Shown here piece by piece: positions 6,129 through 15,970 of a DNA stretch of 64,000 nt. Source of the DNA: Martelella limonii (GTDB taxonomy: Bacteria; Pseudomonadota; Alphaproteobacteria; Rhizobiales; Rhizobiaceae); the NCBI RefSeq assembly GCF_013344475.1, contig NZ_JABUOU010000001.1:248001-312000 (forward strand), read 5' to 3'. Numbering within the stretch: position 1 is the first letter of the stretch; each line of letters starts with the position of its first letter. The translations under genes were made by a program, and so were the position numbers. The notes below the pieces were generated by a model. It searched no databases, was not told the origin of the DNA, and saw nothing but the letters and a program-made list of their open reading frames with translations.

Positions 6129-8755
6129 GAGCGGACGATGATCCTCCCGGCATTGAGGTCAATTGTCATCTTGCCGTTGAGGCTTGCCATCGTTCCGGCG
6201 TTGATGGTCCCGATATTGGCGACGTTGAGCTTTAGTTGTCCGCCTTCAAACAGCAGCGGTCGCTGGCCATTGTTGAGCACCACGAACTGATCGGCATTGA
6301 TGGCAAAGCGCGAGCGCTGAACGCCGCCTTCGGTGTAGATCTCAAGATAGAAGCCGCTCTCGTGGAAGCCGCCGTTTGCGCCTGCCTTCAAGAGAACCGA
6401 AAAGCGCGCATTCACGCCCGCCGGCGCCGCCGTTGCCGCAAACCGCACCTGGCCTGCCGCGAAGCTGTCATTCAGCAGCGCATTGACCATGCTGGTCTCT
6501 TGTGCGAGCGCGGCGTCCGCCGTCACGCGCGCCTCGCTTTCACTGACAATAGCCGCGGAGATGTTGCCGATCTCCGCGCCGACAAGATTAATCGTTTGCG
6601 CCAGGGCTTCGTCCCCGGTCGCGCGGACAAGCTGTTCCTCTCTGATCAAGGCCAGCGCATCGCCTGACTGCTGGCGCAATTCCTGCCGGTCCAAAAGGCC
6701 GACCGAACCTTCGAGCGAGACTGCAACAGCAAGCTCCGAAAGTCGCTGACCGTAAAGATTGAATTCCGCCTGCAGCTCCTCGAACCGATTGCGCACGTCC
6801 TCGCCCACAGTGTCGAGACGGACGAGCAGATCGAGGGCGACGTCGGGCGTTTCGACCGCAAGCCAATCCGACCATTCCTGATTGCGCACCATGTCGGATA
6901 CGAAGCGGCCGCGCGCCTCTACCCATGTCCGCGATGGCAGCGGTCCGATCAGCCATGCAAAGGGTTCCTCATAGGCGGTCATGTGGCCGGAGAAGAGCAC
7001 CTGTCCGGTGTCGCGCACCCGCACCTGAACGACCACAGCCGTCACGCCGTCAATGCCTGCGCCGCAGGACACCCGGATCGCCGCAAGCCGTCCGATGCCA
7101 TTGCCGTCATCCATGGTGGCAGGTGTGACCTGCCAGCCCTTCATGACCTGCACCGGCGCTGCGCCGCGCCCGAGCAGTCCCGTCGTCGGCGGGATCACGA
7201 TCGCCGGCGGATCATAGTCGCCGGGATCGATCTCCTTGATCGTGACCTGGCTCAAAGAGCCCGCAAGCCGTGTCAGCGTCACGATCTGGAAAGCCTTGTC
7301 GCCGTAATTGTTGCGCTGGCTCGTCCAGGCAATGACGTCGCCGGCTTCGAGCAGGCGCGAGGCCGGCGGCAGCACCAGCGTGTGGATGCGCATCCGCCTT
7401 CCGTCCTCGATCATCGTCTTCTGCAGATGCTGGACCTGTTCCGACCACGGCACGGCGATGAAGGTGACGGCCTCGGCAAGGCTGCGGCCATCGGCGCGCA
7501 CGGCGTCCTCAAGCGCAAACTCCGGCGCGTCCTTGCGTGCCCATTTGTCGCCCGGTTCTGGATAGGAGGCGGAGATCGTGTTGTGCGTATCGGAAAGCGA
7601 CGGCCAGGGATCGAGCTCTTGCGGCTTGGTGACAATGACATCGGCGTCGGTGAAGGCATAGACGGCAGCGCCCGGCGCTCCGACGGCAAGCTTGAGCACG
7701 CCGCCGCCTTCGACGAACACGCCGTTGCAGGCAAGGCGGAACTGTTCAAGCACGTCCAGCGGCTCGGCGTTGACGTCGATCTCCAGCCCTGCGCGGTATT
7801 GCGGCTGACCACGGAAGGAAAGGTCGCACTCATTGGCGGCCGCCATCCATTCGGAGGCCGGAAGCCGGAGTGCCTCGACGCCTTGTCCGCCATAAAGCCA
7901 TTTGCCATCGGCCTTCATGCCGCGCGCGATGTTATAGGCGATCACGACCGGATTAAGTGTCGGCTCCCACGTGGCGGGATTGTCGAAACGCTGCGGTCCG
8001 GAACCGCCGGCAGTGCTGTCGCGGCGAAGGTCGTAGAGGGGAAGCGGAGGCGGCTCGACGAGTACGGCCGGGTTGCCGGAATAGAGATCGTCATTCTTGC
8101 GAAAGGTCACGATCACGGCCTGCTTGTCGCGCCCGATCATGGTCGGCCGGTAGGGCTTTTCGGCGCCGGCGAATTTCGCGATCAGGAAGGCGTCGGCCTC
8201 AGTCTGGCTGCCGTCGAGATAACGCACCCAGGCATAATCCTTGCCGTCCTTGCGAAACTCCTGAACCGGAAAGCCGCGTCCGTCGGGTGCGGGCTGAGCG
8301 TAGAGGATCGTGCAGGCTTCGTTGTCGATCCAGAGCTTTGCGAGCGCCTGGCTACCGGCGCGCGACGGCAGCGCGCCGATCTCGATCACCTTGGTGAGAT
8401 AGGCGTTTGGCGTTTCGCCATCATTGCCCCATGTACCCCAATATTTGAGCTTGCCGGCGGTCGCATAGCGGCCGGCGACGAGCGAAAGCGGCTTGTCGTC
8501 GCCGGTTTCGATCGAGAGCTTCACGCCGAAGCTCTGCTGGCCCGCCTTGTTCTTTCCCGCAAAGGCGCGCTGGATAAGGTTTGTGACTGCACCGAAGGCG
8601 ACATTGACGAGCACGCCGCCGATCCAGCTCGACGCCGCAAAGGCGCCGACAGCCTGAAAGATGCCGACCACTGCGCCGAAAATTGGAGCGGCATGCGCTT
8701 CGGTCGCAGAAAGCGTCAGAAAGGTAATGAGGGTAAGAAGGGTTCGAACGCGCAT
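6125..8755 (-). CDS. Tail tip / host specificity protein (central fibre type)
   Basis: An 876-residue protein placed where lambda gpJ-type tip attachment proteins sit. The first 22 residues resemble a signal peptide, followed by a Gly/Ala hydrophobic stretch to about residue 60, a pattern seen in tail-tip proteins. The middle is a baseplate-hub-like domain (the WEPTLNPVVIAYNIARG region); the C-terminal third has a helical stretch (about 640-760) and then a beta-rich end like those of gpJ homologues. It joins the tape-measure end of the tail to the receptor-binding proteins. Confidence 0.75.
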   Translation of the reverse strand: MRVRTLLTLITFLTLSATEAHAAPIFGAVVGIFQAVGAFAASSWIGGVLVNVAFGAVTNLIQRAFAGKNKAGQQSFGVKLSIETGDDKPLSLVAGRYATAGKLKYWGTWGNDGETPNAYLTKVIEIGALPSRAGSQALAKLWIDNEACTILYAQPAPDGRGFPVQEFRKDGKDYAWVRYLDGSQTEADAFLIAKFAGAEKPYRPTMIGRDKQAVIVTFRKNDDLYSGNPAVLVEPPPLPLYDLRRDSTAGGSGPQRFDNPATWEPTLNPVVIAYNIARGMKADGKWLYGGQGVEALRLPASEWMAAANECDLSFRGQPQYRAGLEIDVNAEPLDVLEQFRLACNGVFVEGGGVLKLAVGAPGAAVYAFTDADVIVTKPQELDPWPSLSDTHNTISASYPEPGDKWARKDAPEFALEDAVRADGRSLAEAVTFIAVPWSEQVQHLQKTMIEDGRRMRIHTLVLPPASRLLEAGDVIAWTSQRNNYGDKAFQIVTLTRLAGSLSQVTIKEIDPGDYDPPAIVIPPTTGLLGRGAAPVQVMKGWQVTPATMDDGNGIGRLAAIRVSCGAGIDGVTAVVVQVRVRDTGQVLFSGHMTAYEEPFAWLIGPLPSRTWVEARGRFVSDMVRNQEWSDWLAVETPDVALDLLVRLDTVGEDVRNRFEELQAEFNLYGQRLSELAVAVSLEGSVGLLDRQELRQQSGDALALIREEQLVRATGDEALAQTINLVGAEIGNISAAIVSESEARVTADAALAQETSMVNALLNDSFAAGQVRFAATAAPAGVNARFSVLLKAGANGGFHESGFYLEIYTEGGVQRSRFAINADQFVVLNNGQRPLLFEGGQLKLNVANIGTINAGTMASLNGKMTIDLNAGRIIVRS

Positions 8756-9186
8756 CAGCCCACCTTGAAGGATGTCTGAGCGGCAAGAAGAGGCATCGTG
8801 CCCGTACCGGTTTGTCGCAGTACCAGGACGCGCGCGCCGATCACCACGCCAAGCCCGCCTCCGAGCGGGTTGTCTTCCGCAATGAAGGCGATGTCGCCAA
8901 TCCGGGCCATGGCGATCGGGCCCTCGGGCAGCATGGAGCGCATCAGGTCGGCGAGGGTCTCGTGGCCGAGATCGGTAAGCAGTGCGCGGGCGCTCGCCTC
9001 ATTGTGATAGCGGCTGCGGAGCGGCGTTGCCGGATCGGTTCCGGTCATCGCCTTGATGGCGCCGGCAACAAGGGCTGTGAAGCAGTCATTCTCGCCCCAA
9101 TTGAACTCCATTGTCTTGAGACCGGAGGCGAATGCGAACAGCCTCGGCCGCCAGTCGGCATAGCGCTGAAGATCGAGCATCGTCAT
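8755..9186 (-). CDS. Tail assembly protein, NlpC/P60-like (DUF6950 type)
   Basis: A 143-residue protein. The start at 9186 overlaps the upstream stop as ATGA and is preceded by GAAGGGAGA, so the 20 residues further upstream are not counted. The NWGENDCFTAL segment resembles the active-site Cys region of the NlpC/P60-like peptidases that accompany tail-tip genes in lambda-like phages. Related proteins cut peptidoglycan or take part in tip assembly; the His partner of the Cys is not obvious to me here. Confidence 0.65.
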   Translation of the reverse strand: MTMLDLQRYADWRPRLFAFASGLKTMEFNWGENDCFTALVAGAIKAMTGTDPATPLRSRYHNEASARALLTDLGHETLADLMRSMLPEGPIAMARIGDIAFIAEDNPLGGGLGVVIGARVLVLRQTGTGTMPLLAAQTSFKVG

Positions 9187-9812
9187 TCTCCCTTCTGTCC
9201 CCACCAGATTGTCCAGTCGCCAGCGGTCGAGGCGTAGAGCGACCACTCGTCGCCTGCCGCATGGGCCTTCTGATCCTCGTAGGAGCTCTTGCGCGGATTG
9301 ATCCTGGTCAGCATCGACATCAGGTCGGGCACGCAGGTAAGCGCGATCGCGCCATCTTCGCCGGCTGCCGGCGTTGTCAGCGGCGCCTTGTCGACCTCGC
9401 CGACGAAATCGAGCAGTGAGCCGATCATCGCCCCGGTGGCGGGATCGAGGTAGAGCGTATGGACTTCGACGCGGGCAAGTCGGATATCGAGCGTCCTGAG
9501 CAGCGCCTGGGCAATATCGGCGATCTGCGAAAGGCGGATCGTCAAAGGGCGGATCGTCATATCGGTGGCGCAGACGATGTTGCCGACATCGATCAGCGTG
9601 CCGCCGCCGTAATAGCCGCGGGTCTCGTCATTGCCGGTCAGTCCGGAGACGACGGTGATCGCAAGGTCCTCGTCGCCCGACCAGACCCCGAGGCCGGTGA
9701 CGACACCGGTCTGCCGATCGCGCGCGTGAACATAGACGAGCTTGCGCTCTGAAAGCCCGTCGTCGGCCGCGTTTTCGAGGGCCGATATGATCGCGCTGCT
9801 GGCATAGATCAT
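9183..9812 (-). CDS. Minor tail protein (DUF2163-like)
   Basis: A 209-residue beta-rich protein located between a distal-tail-like protein and the NlpC-like protein, the position taken by lambda gpL or DUF2163 proteins in siphophages and gene transfer agents. The internal LTIRLSQIADIAQALLR region and following short strands fit that family loosely. It is coupled to both neighbours by 4-bp overlaps. Role: tail-tip assembly. Confidence 0.6.
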   Translation of the reverse strand: MIYASSAIISALENAADDGLSERKLVYVHARDRQTGVVTGLGVWSGDEDLAITVVSGLTGNDETRGYYGGGTLIDVGNIVCATDMTIRPLTIRLSQIADIAQALLRTLDIRLARVEVHTLYLDPATGAMIGSLLDFVGEVDKAPLTTPAAGEDGAIALTCVPDLMSMLTRINPRKSSYEDQKAHAAGDEWSLYASTAGDWTIWWGQKGE

Positions 9813-10456
9813 GACGCCTTCCTTTTCTCGATGATCTCGATCCGCGCGCCGCGCGTGATCGCCGACGAGGCCTCGCCTGGCTTGTGGCCGGCTGGAACGA
9901 CGATTGCCGGAAAGGCAGGGCGGATCAGGGTGACGACGGCGTTGGTGGTGAGCGAGAAGGGCAGCATCGGATAGACCGGAAGATCGAGCGCGCCGCCGGC
10001 GGTGGCCGAAACGGAAGTGCGAACCTCGTGATAGGAAATCCGGCCGCCACCGGTGAACTGGATCTTGTCGCCGAGTGTCATGGTGTAGCCGGCCGGAAAG
10101 CCGTAGAGCAGCGCAACTGCGTGATTGGCGCCGATCGTTCTGAGCTTGATGGTTTTGCCGGCAAGCGCGGCGCCCCTGAAATCTGCCTGCGGCCAGAGCG
10201 ATGTCGGATCTGCGACCATGAAGGCATCGCGCACGCCGCCAAGCGAGCGGATCAAGGCGGCTGCCTGTTTCAGTTCGTTGTTGCGCCCGTCACCCAGCGT
10301 GATGATCGCGGACCAGAGTGGCGGCGCGAGTTCGGCGCCGATCACCGCGCCAGAGCCCTGACCGGACAATTCATCATTGCGCTTGATGTCGATCGCGAAG
10401 CCCGCGATCGGCAACCGGTCGAAAATGGCGGCAAGCGAGTGGATCATCAGCGCCAC
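9809..10456 (-). CDS. Distal tail protein
   Basis: A 215-residue protein placed directly after the tape measure gene, where siphophages encode the distal tail (Dit-like) or lambda gpM-type protein that caps the tube. It is beta-rich with a basic C-terminus (IIEKRKAS). The start overlaps the end of the tape measure gene by 10 bases. The call is made mainly from position in a conserved tail gene order. Confidence 0.6.
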   Translation of the reverse strand: MALMIHSLAAIFDRLPIAGFAIDIKRNDELSGQGSGAVIGAELAPPLWSAIITLGDGRNNELKQAAALIRSLGGVRDAFMVADPTSLWPQADFRGAALAGKTIKLRTIGANHAVALLYGFPAGYTMTLGDKIQFTGGGRISYHEVRTSVSATAGGALDLPVYPMLPFSLTTNAVVTLIRPAFPAIVVPAGHKPGEASSAITRGARIEIIEKRKAS

Positions 10457-13400
10457 CTCGGCCGGTCGACGGCTGCTGCAACCTTGTCGTTGAAGTGCGC
10501 ATCATATTCCTCAAGCGCCTGCTTCATGCCTGCATAAGCGGACTGGCGGGCCTTGTCCTCGATCGCGCGGTCACCCTGAGCACCTTCGAGCGAGATGCTG
10601 ATTGCGATCGAAGGGCGCGCTGACGGTCCGGCGTTGTCGTTGCGTGCGGGCATGGAAAACGGAAGGCTTTCGACAACGCCACCCGATGCATAGCCGCGCC
10701 TACCAAGCCGCATGGCCTCGACGACCTGGACGCCGCCGGCGCGGGCAATGTCTAGCTGTGACCAGACGACCTCGCCCTTGTGGACGACGCCGGCTGGTTC
10801 ATGAACGCCGCCCGGACCGGTATAGCCGCCACCATCGTAAAGCCCGGCCCAGATACCGGCAGCGACGTTGCTCTGGGCGATCTGCAGCTGTGATTTCTGA
10901 CCGCCGCCGAATAGCGAGGTGAGTGAGGAGAACAGGCCGCCGCCCGTTCCGCCCGAAGGCTGGTATGAAGAGAGCAGACCGCCGAATTGATTGAGGCCGT
11001 TTCCAAGCGTGCCGAGTCCATCGGTGGCAAGTCCGGTCGTATCCGTCAGCTGCGAAAGCGCGGTGTTGAACTTCTGGACATAGCTTGTGCCCGTCGTTCC
11101 CAGAATGTCGGCCGCCGAACCACCTGTTGCAAGCGGCCGGCCGGTGAACCATGTGCTCGCCGCATCATTGGCATTGCCATAACGCGACAGGTAGCCGCCG
11201 AAGATCTTATCGAACACGGCGTCCTGCGCTTTCGGGCTGGACAGAAAGGCCGATGGCGACATGGCGTATCCGAGGGTCTGCTCGGTCCATGGCCCGACAT
11301 TGGCGCCCATCACCTGATAGCGTCCATAGGCGCGATCGCCCGACGCGGTGACCGGACCGAGCGCGCCATATCGCCCGCCGCTCTCGATTGCCGCGATCGC
11401 ATCGCGGTAGAGGGACATCGGCTTGTTGTCATTGGAGGCGCCTGCGAACAATCCGCCAAGCCCGGCCATGCCGGAGGCGCTCCCGCCATTGACGATCACG
11501 GTCGCCGCCTGGACATTCATCGCGCCGATGTTCTGACCGGAAAAAGCCGACATGAGTCCGCCTGCGGGCCGGTTCATGATGTCGGCAAGCGTGCCGTAAT
11601 TGGTGCCGAGCAGCGCATTTTTCGCCGGGTTGTTGAGCGTCAGATCCATCAGGCTTTGACCGAGAGAAGATGTCACATTGCCGAGGATCGAGCCGAAATC
11701 GCCTTTCCTCAGATCGTCAAAGCTGAGAACCGCATCTAGTGCGCTCTCGCCGACCGAGCGGACTTCGCCCCAAACATCGCGCATGCGTTCCAGCGCGCTG
11801 GTCTCGTCGGCGAGAATGCGGACGTTTTCAACGCGCTGGCGCGCCTCTTCGCTGCCAAGTACGACGCCTTCGCGCCGCATGGCCTGCATCTCTTCGAGCA
11901 CTGCAAGTTCTCGCCTCCGGACGCTTTCGCTTGCACCGAGTAGCGCCACTTCGGCGCGGAGCTGTTCAAGACTTTCGGCGCGGCTGAGCGCGCGGTCTCG
12001 GCTTGCCTCGGCGCGTTCGACGGCGCTTGCGATCTCTGCTTCTGCGGCTGCCAACGCCAGCCTCGACTGTGCGACTTCACTATCAAGCGCGATCCCTTCG
12101 CGGGTGAGCTGCTGCTGTTCTTCAAGCACGGCGATCGCGCGCCTACGCTCCGCCGATGTCGCGCCGGTCAGCTCAAGTTCTGCCTTGAGGCCTGCGATGC
12201 GCTCCTGCCGCGTGCGGATTGCGTCGCGATTGCCTTCCGCCTGGCTTAAAGCGGTCTCGGCATCGGCGATCTTGCGCGCCTGCTCGATACGCGCGGCATA
12301 TTCCGCATCGTCCGGACCATAGCCTTCCTGCTGCAGCTTCTGCTGTTCCTGCAGCACGGCGAGTTCACGCCGGCGTACCGCTTCGCTTGCGCCGATCAGG
12401 CCGATCTGGCGGTCAAGCCGGGCAAGCTCCTGGTCGCCCGAAAGCAGCGCCTGCGCGTTGGCCGCCTTGCGCGCCTCGGCCGCCGCCGCGGCATAGGCCT
12501 CCCGCAGTCCGTTGACGATCGCCTCGAGCCTCTGCTTTTCAGCGCCCTCGGCTTCGGCCGCAGCGGCGATCAACGGGCGGAGCTGGAGTTCCTCCTGAAG
12601 GATACGGTTTGCCTCTGACGCTGAAACAGTGCCGGCCGCGACCTCGGCATTGAGCCCGGCACGGATCTCGGTCTCGGTGTTGATCTGGCTGATCTGGGCT
12701 TGGCCGCCGGCGATCGTGCTCTCAATGACGCGGGCATAGGTGCGAGCGACCTCTGCTTCCGTCTCGGCCTGGCTGATTTCCTGACCCTGCAGCTCGATCC
12801 GCTTGCGGCGCGCTTCGATCTCGGCGCGCAGAAGCGGGTTCTTCTCATTGGCGATGCGGATATCGAGCTGGTCGAGTTCGCCGAGCCGTTGCTGCTTGGT
12901 GAGAAGCCCGTCGAGCGCGCGCTCCTTGGCTTCCAGCGCCTTGTTGAGCCGGTCGCCTTCGCCGGCATCGATATCGGCAGCCGTCAGGCTGCCAATGCCG
13001 CTGCGAAGTGCCGCGATTTGATTGCGATAGGCTTCGATCTGGTTGATCGTCGAAAGCGCCGGCGACGCGTCGGCGACCGTCGAGGCGGCGGTGACCCGCT
13101 GGCGCGCCTGCGCCTCGCTCGACTTCTCCTCCTGGGCATTCAGAAGCGACTGGAGCTGACCAATCCGTTCCTCGACTTCCGCGATCTCGGCGTAGACAGG
13201 GCGGTCGAGCATCTTCTGGATGTTGTCGCCGAGCAGCCCCGTTCCCGGTTTTGCAAGCTCTGCATAAAGATCGCGCTGCTGCTGCTTCAGCCGTTCGAGC
13301 TCGGCTTCCGGAGGGAGCCCGTCGATCCCGCGTGAAATCACGCCGCCGACAAAGCCGAAGGCATTGCTGACGTCCGTGCGCATCGCAGCGAAGGCCCGGC

Positions 13401-15174
13401 CAAGCGCGGTCGTGGACTGTTCGGCATTGGCGAGCTTGCCCGGCAGGCTGTCGAGGATCAGCGCCTGCGCTTCGACCAGCCGGTTCTGGGCGGCAAGGTT
13501 GCGCACCTGGCGCGCCGTGGCCGCATCGATCAGATTATACTGGCGTGACAGCGTGTCAGCCGCCTTGGCTGGATCTGAAAACATCTCCGCAAGCGCGTCG
13601 CCCGCCTCTGACGCCGATGCGCCGATCGTCGCTGCAAAGTCGCGGCTGATCCCGATCAGCCCCTCGAAGTTCTCCGAGCCGACCGTGCCGGTCCTCAAAA
13701 ACGCGGCCTCCATGGAGCGGGCAGCGCCGACCGAGATGCCGGCGGCAGCGGCTCCGGCGCGCGCCGAGGCTTCCATCTCCGACGCCGTGCCTGCGACCGC
13801 CCGCCCGAGCCCGCTTGCAGCCGTCTCGACCGCCTTGGTTGAGGACAGATAGGAGCCGTAGGCCACAGCGCCGATCCCGACCGCAGCGGTCAGCCCGCCA
13901 ATGCCAAGCGTGACCGGATTGATCAGCCGCGTCAGTCCGCCAAGGATCGACCCGAAATCCTTCAGCGCCATGTTGACGCCGCCCTGACCGGCATAGAGCT
14001 GGACGATCTGCGGTCCCTGCTGGGCAAAGATCATAGCCGGGTTCATGCCCATGGCTGCCGTTTGACCGATATCGAAGAGCTGATAGGTGAGGTTCTGCCT
14101 GCGAAAGCGCGCGCCATTGTCGTTGAGGCCTTCGCGGCCGAGCGGGTTTCGCCCCTTGATCGCGTCGATCGTCGAAAGCGTTGCCTGGCGCTGGCGGCTG
14201 ATCGCCGCGGTCATTTCGTCGGTCGAGATCGCGCCAAGAAGCTGCGCCTCGCGGATCTCCGCAATCTCCTGCCGGTAGCGGGTGATGGCGGCAAACAGCG
14301 GATTGTACTTCGCGCGCTGCCGATCGAGCTCGGCGCCGAAGGCCGCGATATCGGCGCCGCGATCGGGAACGATCGTGACGCTGCCGACGAGGGCTTCGGT
14401 GGCTCTCTTCCGTGCAAGGGCCGATCGGTCGGCAGCAGCGGAAACGGCGTCGAGTGCATTGCGCTCCTTGAGCCTGATATCAATCGCCCGGCTTGCGGTG
14501 ATGACGCCGGCGCGTTCTGCCTCGTCGATCCTTTCGATCGCCTGCAGGTAGCGCTGCTGTGCGGCAAAGAGCGGATCGAACTGGGCCTGAAGCGCATCAA
14601 GCTTTGCAGCATAGGCAGCGATGTCGTCTGACGATCGGGCGCGTTCGCCAGTCACGCCGAGTAGCGCGTCGGTCTGCTCCCTGAAGCTGGTATCGACGAA
14701 GTGATCATATGCCGCCTGACGCTGGCGGATCGCGTTCACCGCGTTGCGGTTCGCCGTCTCTTCGCGTGCCGTGGCGGCCACCCATTCGTCGATTGAGATC
14801 GCGCCGCGCCGGTAGGCCTCATCGATCCGCTCGATCTCGACGGTATGGGTGCGCTCGGCTGCAAAGAGCGGGCTGTAGCTTGCCCGGATATCGTCGAGCT
14901 TCATGCCGAAGGCGGCAAGCGAGGTATTGGCGGCGGTCAGGCCGGCGCTCGCGCGGCCGAGGCCGGTGGAAGCCGCGATCACATTCTGCAGGGCCGACGA
15001 CGCGTCGCCGGCAGCGCCCGACATGATGGTAAAGCCGCGTGCCGCATCACCGCCGAAGGCGACGGCAGCCTTTCCGGTCACCGAGAAGTCGTCGCGCGTC
15101 TCGCGCAGTTCGCGCTTCGCCGAGGACGCGTCGGCGGTCAGAAGTATGGAGGCTTTCATCGGCTTTGCCATCAT
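10447..15174 (-). CDS. Tail tape measure protein with embedded lysozyme/transglycosylase-like domain
   Basis: At 1575 residues it is the longest protein in the window. It has extended coiled-coil repeats (repeating LRRELAVLEEMQ- and LERIDEAxRxG-type segments), a hydrophobic stretch near residues 400-450, and a tail-measuring domain. Near residue 1265 there is AIESGGRYGALG followed by GRYQVMG, matching the Glu-Ser-Gly and GxYQ signature of lytic transglycosylase-like domains, which open the cell wall during DNA entry. The length predicts a flexible tail of roughly 230 nm at 1.5 angstrom per residue. Gene order and size make the assignment secure. Confidence 0.93.
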   Translation of the reverse strand: MMAKPMKASILLTADASSAKRELRETRDDFSVTGKAAVAFGGDAARGFTIMSGAAGDASSALQNVIAASTGLGRASAGLTAANTSLAAFGMKLDDIRASYSPLFAAERTHTVEIERIDEAYRRGAISIDEWVAATAREETANRNAVNAIRQRQAAYDHFVDTSFREQTDALLGVTGERARSSDDIAAYAAKLDALQAQFDPLFAAQQRYLQAIERIDEAERAGVITASRAIDIRLKERNALDAVSAAADRSALARKRATEALVGSVTIVPDRGADIAAFGAELDRQRAKYNPLFAAITRYRQEIAEIREAQLLGAISTDEMTAAISRQRQATLSTIDAIKGRNPLGREGLNDNGARFRRQNLTYQLFDIGQTAAMGMNPAMIFAQQGPQIVQLYAGQGGVNMALKDFGSILGGLTRLINPVTLGIGGLTAAVGIGAVAYGSYLSSTKAVETAASGLGRAVAGTASEMEASARAGAAAAGISVGAARSMEAAFLRTGTVGSENFEGLIGISRDFAATIGASASEAGDALAEMFSDPAKAADTLSRQYNLIDAATARQVRNLAAQNRLVEAQALILDSLPGKLANAEQSTTALGRAFAAMRTDVSNAFGFVGGVISRGIDGLPPEAELERLKQQQRDLYAELAKPGTGLLGDNIQKMLDRPVYAEIAEVEERIGQLQSLLNAQEEKSSEAQARQRVTAASTVADASPALSTINQIEAYRNQIAALRSGIGSLTAADIDAGEGDRLNKALEAKERALDGLLTKQQRLGELDQLDIRIANEKNPLLRAEIEARRKRIELQGQEISQAETEAEVARTYARVIESTIAGGQAQISQINTETEIRAGLNAEVAAGTVSASEANRILQEELQLRPLIAAAAEAEGAEKQRLEAIVNGLREAYAAAAAEARKAANAQALLSGDQELARLDRQIGLIGASEAVRRRELAVLQEQQKLQQEGYGPDDAEYAARIEQARKIADAETALSQAEGNRDAIRTRQERIAGLKAELELTGATSAERRRAIAVLEEQQQLTREGIALDSEVAQSRLALAAAEAEIASAVERAEASRDRALSRAESLEQLRAEVALLGASESVRRRELAVLEEMQAMRREGVVLGSEEARQRVENVRILADETSALERMRDVWGEVRSVGESALDAVLSFDDLRKGDFGSILGNVTSSLGQSLMDLTLNNPAKNALLGTNYGTLADIMNRPAGGLMSAFSGQNIGAMNVQAATVIVNGGSASGMAGLGGLFAGASNDNKPMSLYRDAIAAIESGGRYGALGPVTASGDRAYGRYQVMGANVGPWTEQTLGYAMSPSAFLSSPKAQDAVFDKIFGGYLSRYGNANDAASTWFTGRPLATGGSAADILGTTGTSYVQKFNTALSQLTDTTGLATDGLGTLGNGLNQFGGLLSSYQPSGGTGGGLFSSLTSLFGGGQKSQLQIAQSNVAAGIWAGLYDGGGYTGPGGVHEPAGVVHKGEVVWSQLDIARAGGVQVVEAMRLGRRGYASGGVVESLPFSMPARNDNAGPSARPSIAISISLEGAQGDRAIEDKARQSAYAGMKQALEEYDAHFNDKVAAAVDRPRWR

Positions 15175-15910
15175 GCGTCTCCATTGAGGACGGCAAGCGC
15201 TGCGGCTTCCATTGTCTGCAGATCGGCGAACACCGCGTCGGGCAGCGCCTGGCGACGCATCGTGACGTCAACGGCGCTGTAATCGAGGCCGAGCCAGATC
15301 AGGCCGGCCATGCCGGCTGCGACACGCCACTGCGTCTCGACGGCCAGAAAGCCCAGCATGCTGTCGCGATTTGATGCCATGATCTCGATTGCCTCGGCCT
15401 TGACTGCGTCGCGCGCGACCTCGACGGTAACGCCCATTTCCTGAAAATCCGCCGCCGTTTCGTCATCGACCGTGACAGGCATGCGGGTGTCCGATTTGCC
15501 GACCCGCGCCAGAGCCCAGGCGCGGGCAGCAGCCTTCAGTTTCCCAGGCGGGCTTCTTCGCCGTTCAGGCTTTCGGCGTAGGCCGTATAGATTGCCTGTC
15601 GGAACCAGCTCTGATTGATCGCGCGCCGGAAATTGTCCGGCGAGAAGGTCCATGTGTGGCCGTCCTCATCCTCGACGCCGCGCCAGTCCTTGCAGACCTC
15701 GAAGAGGTGCTTGCGTTCATGCTCCATGCGCTCGCGCGGCGACGTCAGCTTCGCTGCCGCCTCAAGCCGCTCCATTGCCCTGTCCTGGCTTTCAGCCTCG
15801 AACTGGATTTCGAGTTCATAAGTGACGAACTTGCCTGGATTTTCGGTGTCGGGCATGCGGACCTTGACCGGCCACCAGTAGCGATTGCAGTCGAGCAGGA
15901 CGAATTTCAT
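15171..15910 (-). CDS. Tail assembly chaperone fusion made by -1 frameshift (DUF1799 C-terminus)
   Basis: Reading from 15910, a slip of -1 on GGGAAAC (15539-15545) joins the upstream frame to the frame ending at 15171, giving about 246 residues. The downstream part has the ETQWR and GLDYSAVD signature of DUF1799. In lambda, gpG and gpGT are made the same way on GGGAAAG and both chaperone the tape measure during tail assembly. This gene occupies the same place, between tail tube and tape measure. The second frame has an in-frame ATG at 15482 but no ribosome-binding site, which favours frameshifting over separate translation. Confidence 0.8.
15503..15545 (-). promoter_or_regulatory. Programmed -1 frameshift site: slippery heptamer plus hairpin
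   Basis: On the minus strand the heptamer G GGA AAC (15539-15545) lies in frame just before the TGA stop. Twelve bases downstream, CCCGCGCC and GGCGCGGG form an 8-bp GC stem (15503-15526) with an 8-base loop. This is the standard stimulator arrangement. Confidence 0.8.
15536..15910 (-). CDS. Tail assembly chaperone, short (unshifted) product
   Basis: A 124-residue protein made when the ribosome does not slip. It starts MKFVLLDCNRYWWPVKV, is moderately acidic and helical in its second half, and stops with TGA immediately after the slippery heptamer. By analogy with lambda gpG it should be the abundant form that coats the tape measure protein before tube polymerisation. Confidence 0.8.
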   Translation of the reverse strand: MKFVLLDCNRYWWPVKVRMPDTENPGKFVTYELEIQFEAESQDRAMERLEAAAKLTSPRERMEHERKHLFEVCKDWRGVEDEDGHTWTFSPDNFRRAINQSWFRQAIYTAYAESLNGEEARLGN

Positions 15911-15935
15911 GGTGCGTTTCCTCGTTTCACGGAGG

Positions 15936-15965
15936 CTTCAAAGGGCCTTTGAAGACCCTTTGAAG
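15936..15965 (-). promoter_or_regulatory. Hairpin between tail tube and chaperone genes
   Basis: CTTCAAAGGG and CCCTTTGAAG form a perfect 10-bp stem around a 10-base loop. There is no U-tract, so it may lower rather than end transcription, or protect the mRNA of the highly expressed tube gene. Confidence 0.5.
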
Positions 15966-15970
15966 CGGCT

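Noticed and set aside
6983-8779. A 598-residue plus-strand open frame opposite the tail tip gene
   Set aside because: It is an antisense shadow in GC-rich DNA: composition is Arg/His/Gly-biased, there is no ribosome-binding site, and the minus-strand frame has clear tail-tip features.
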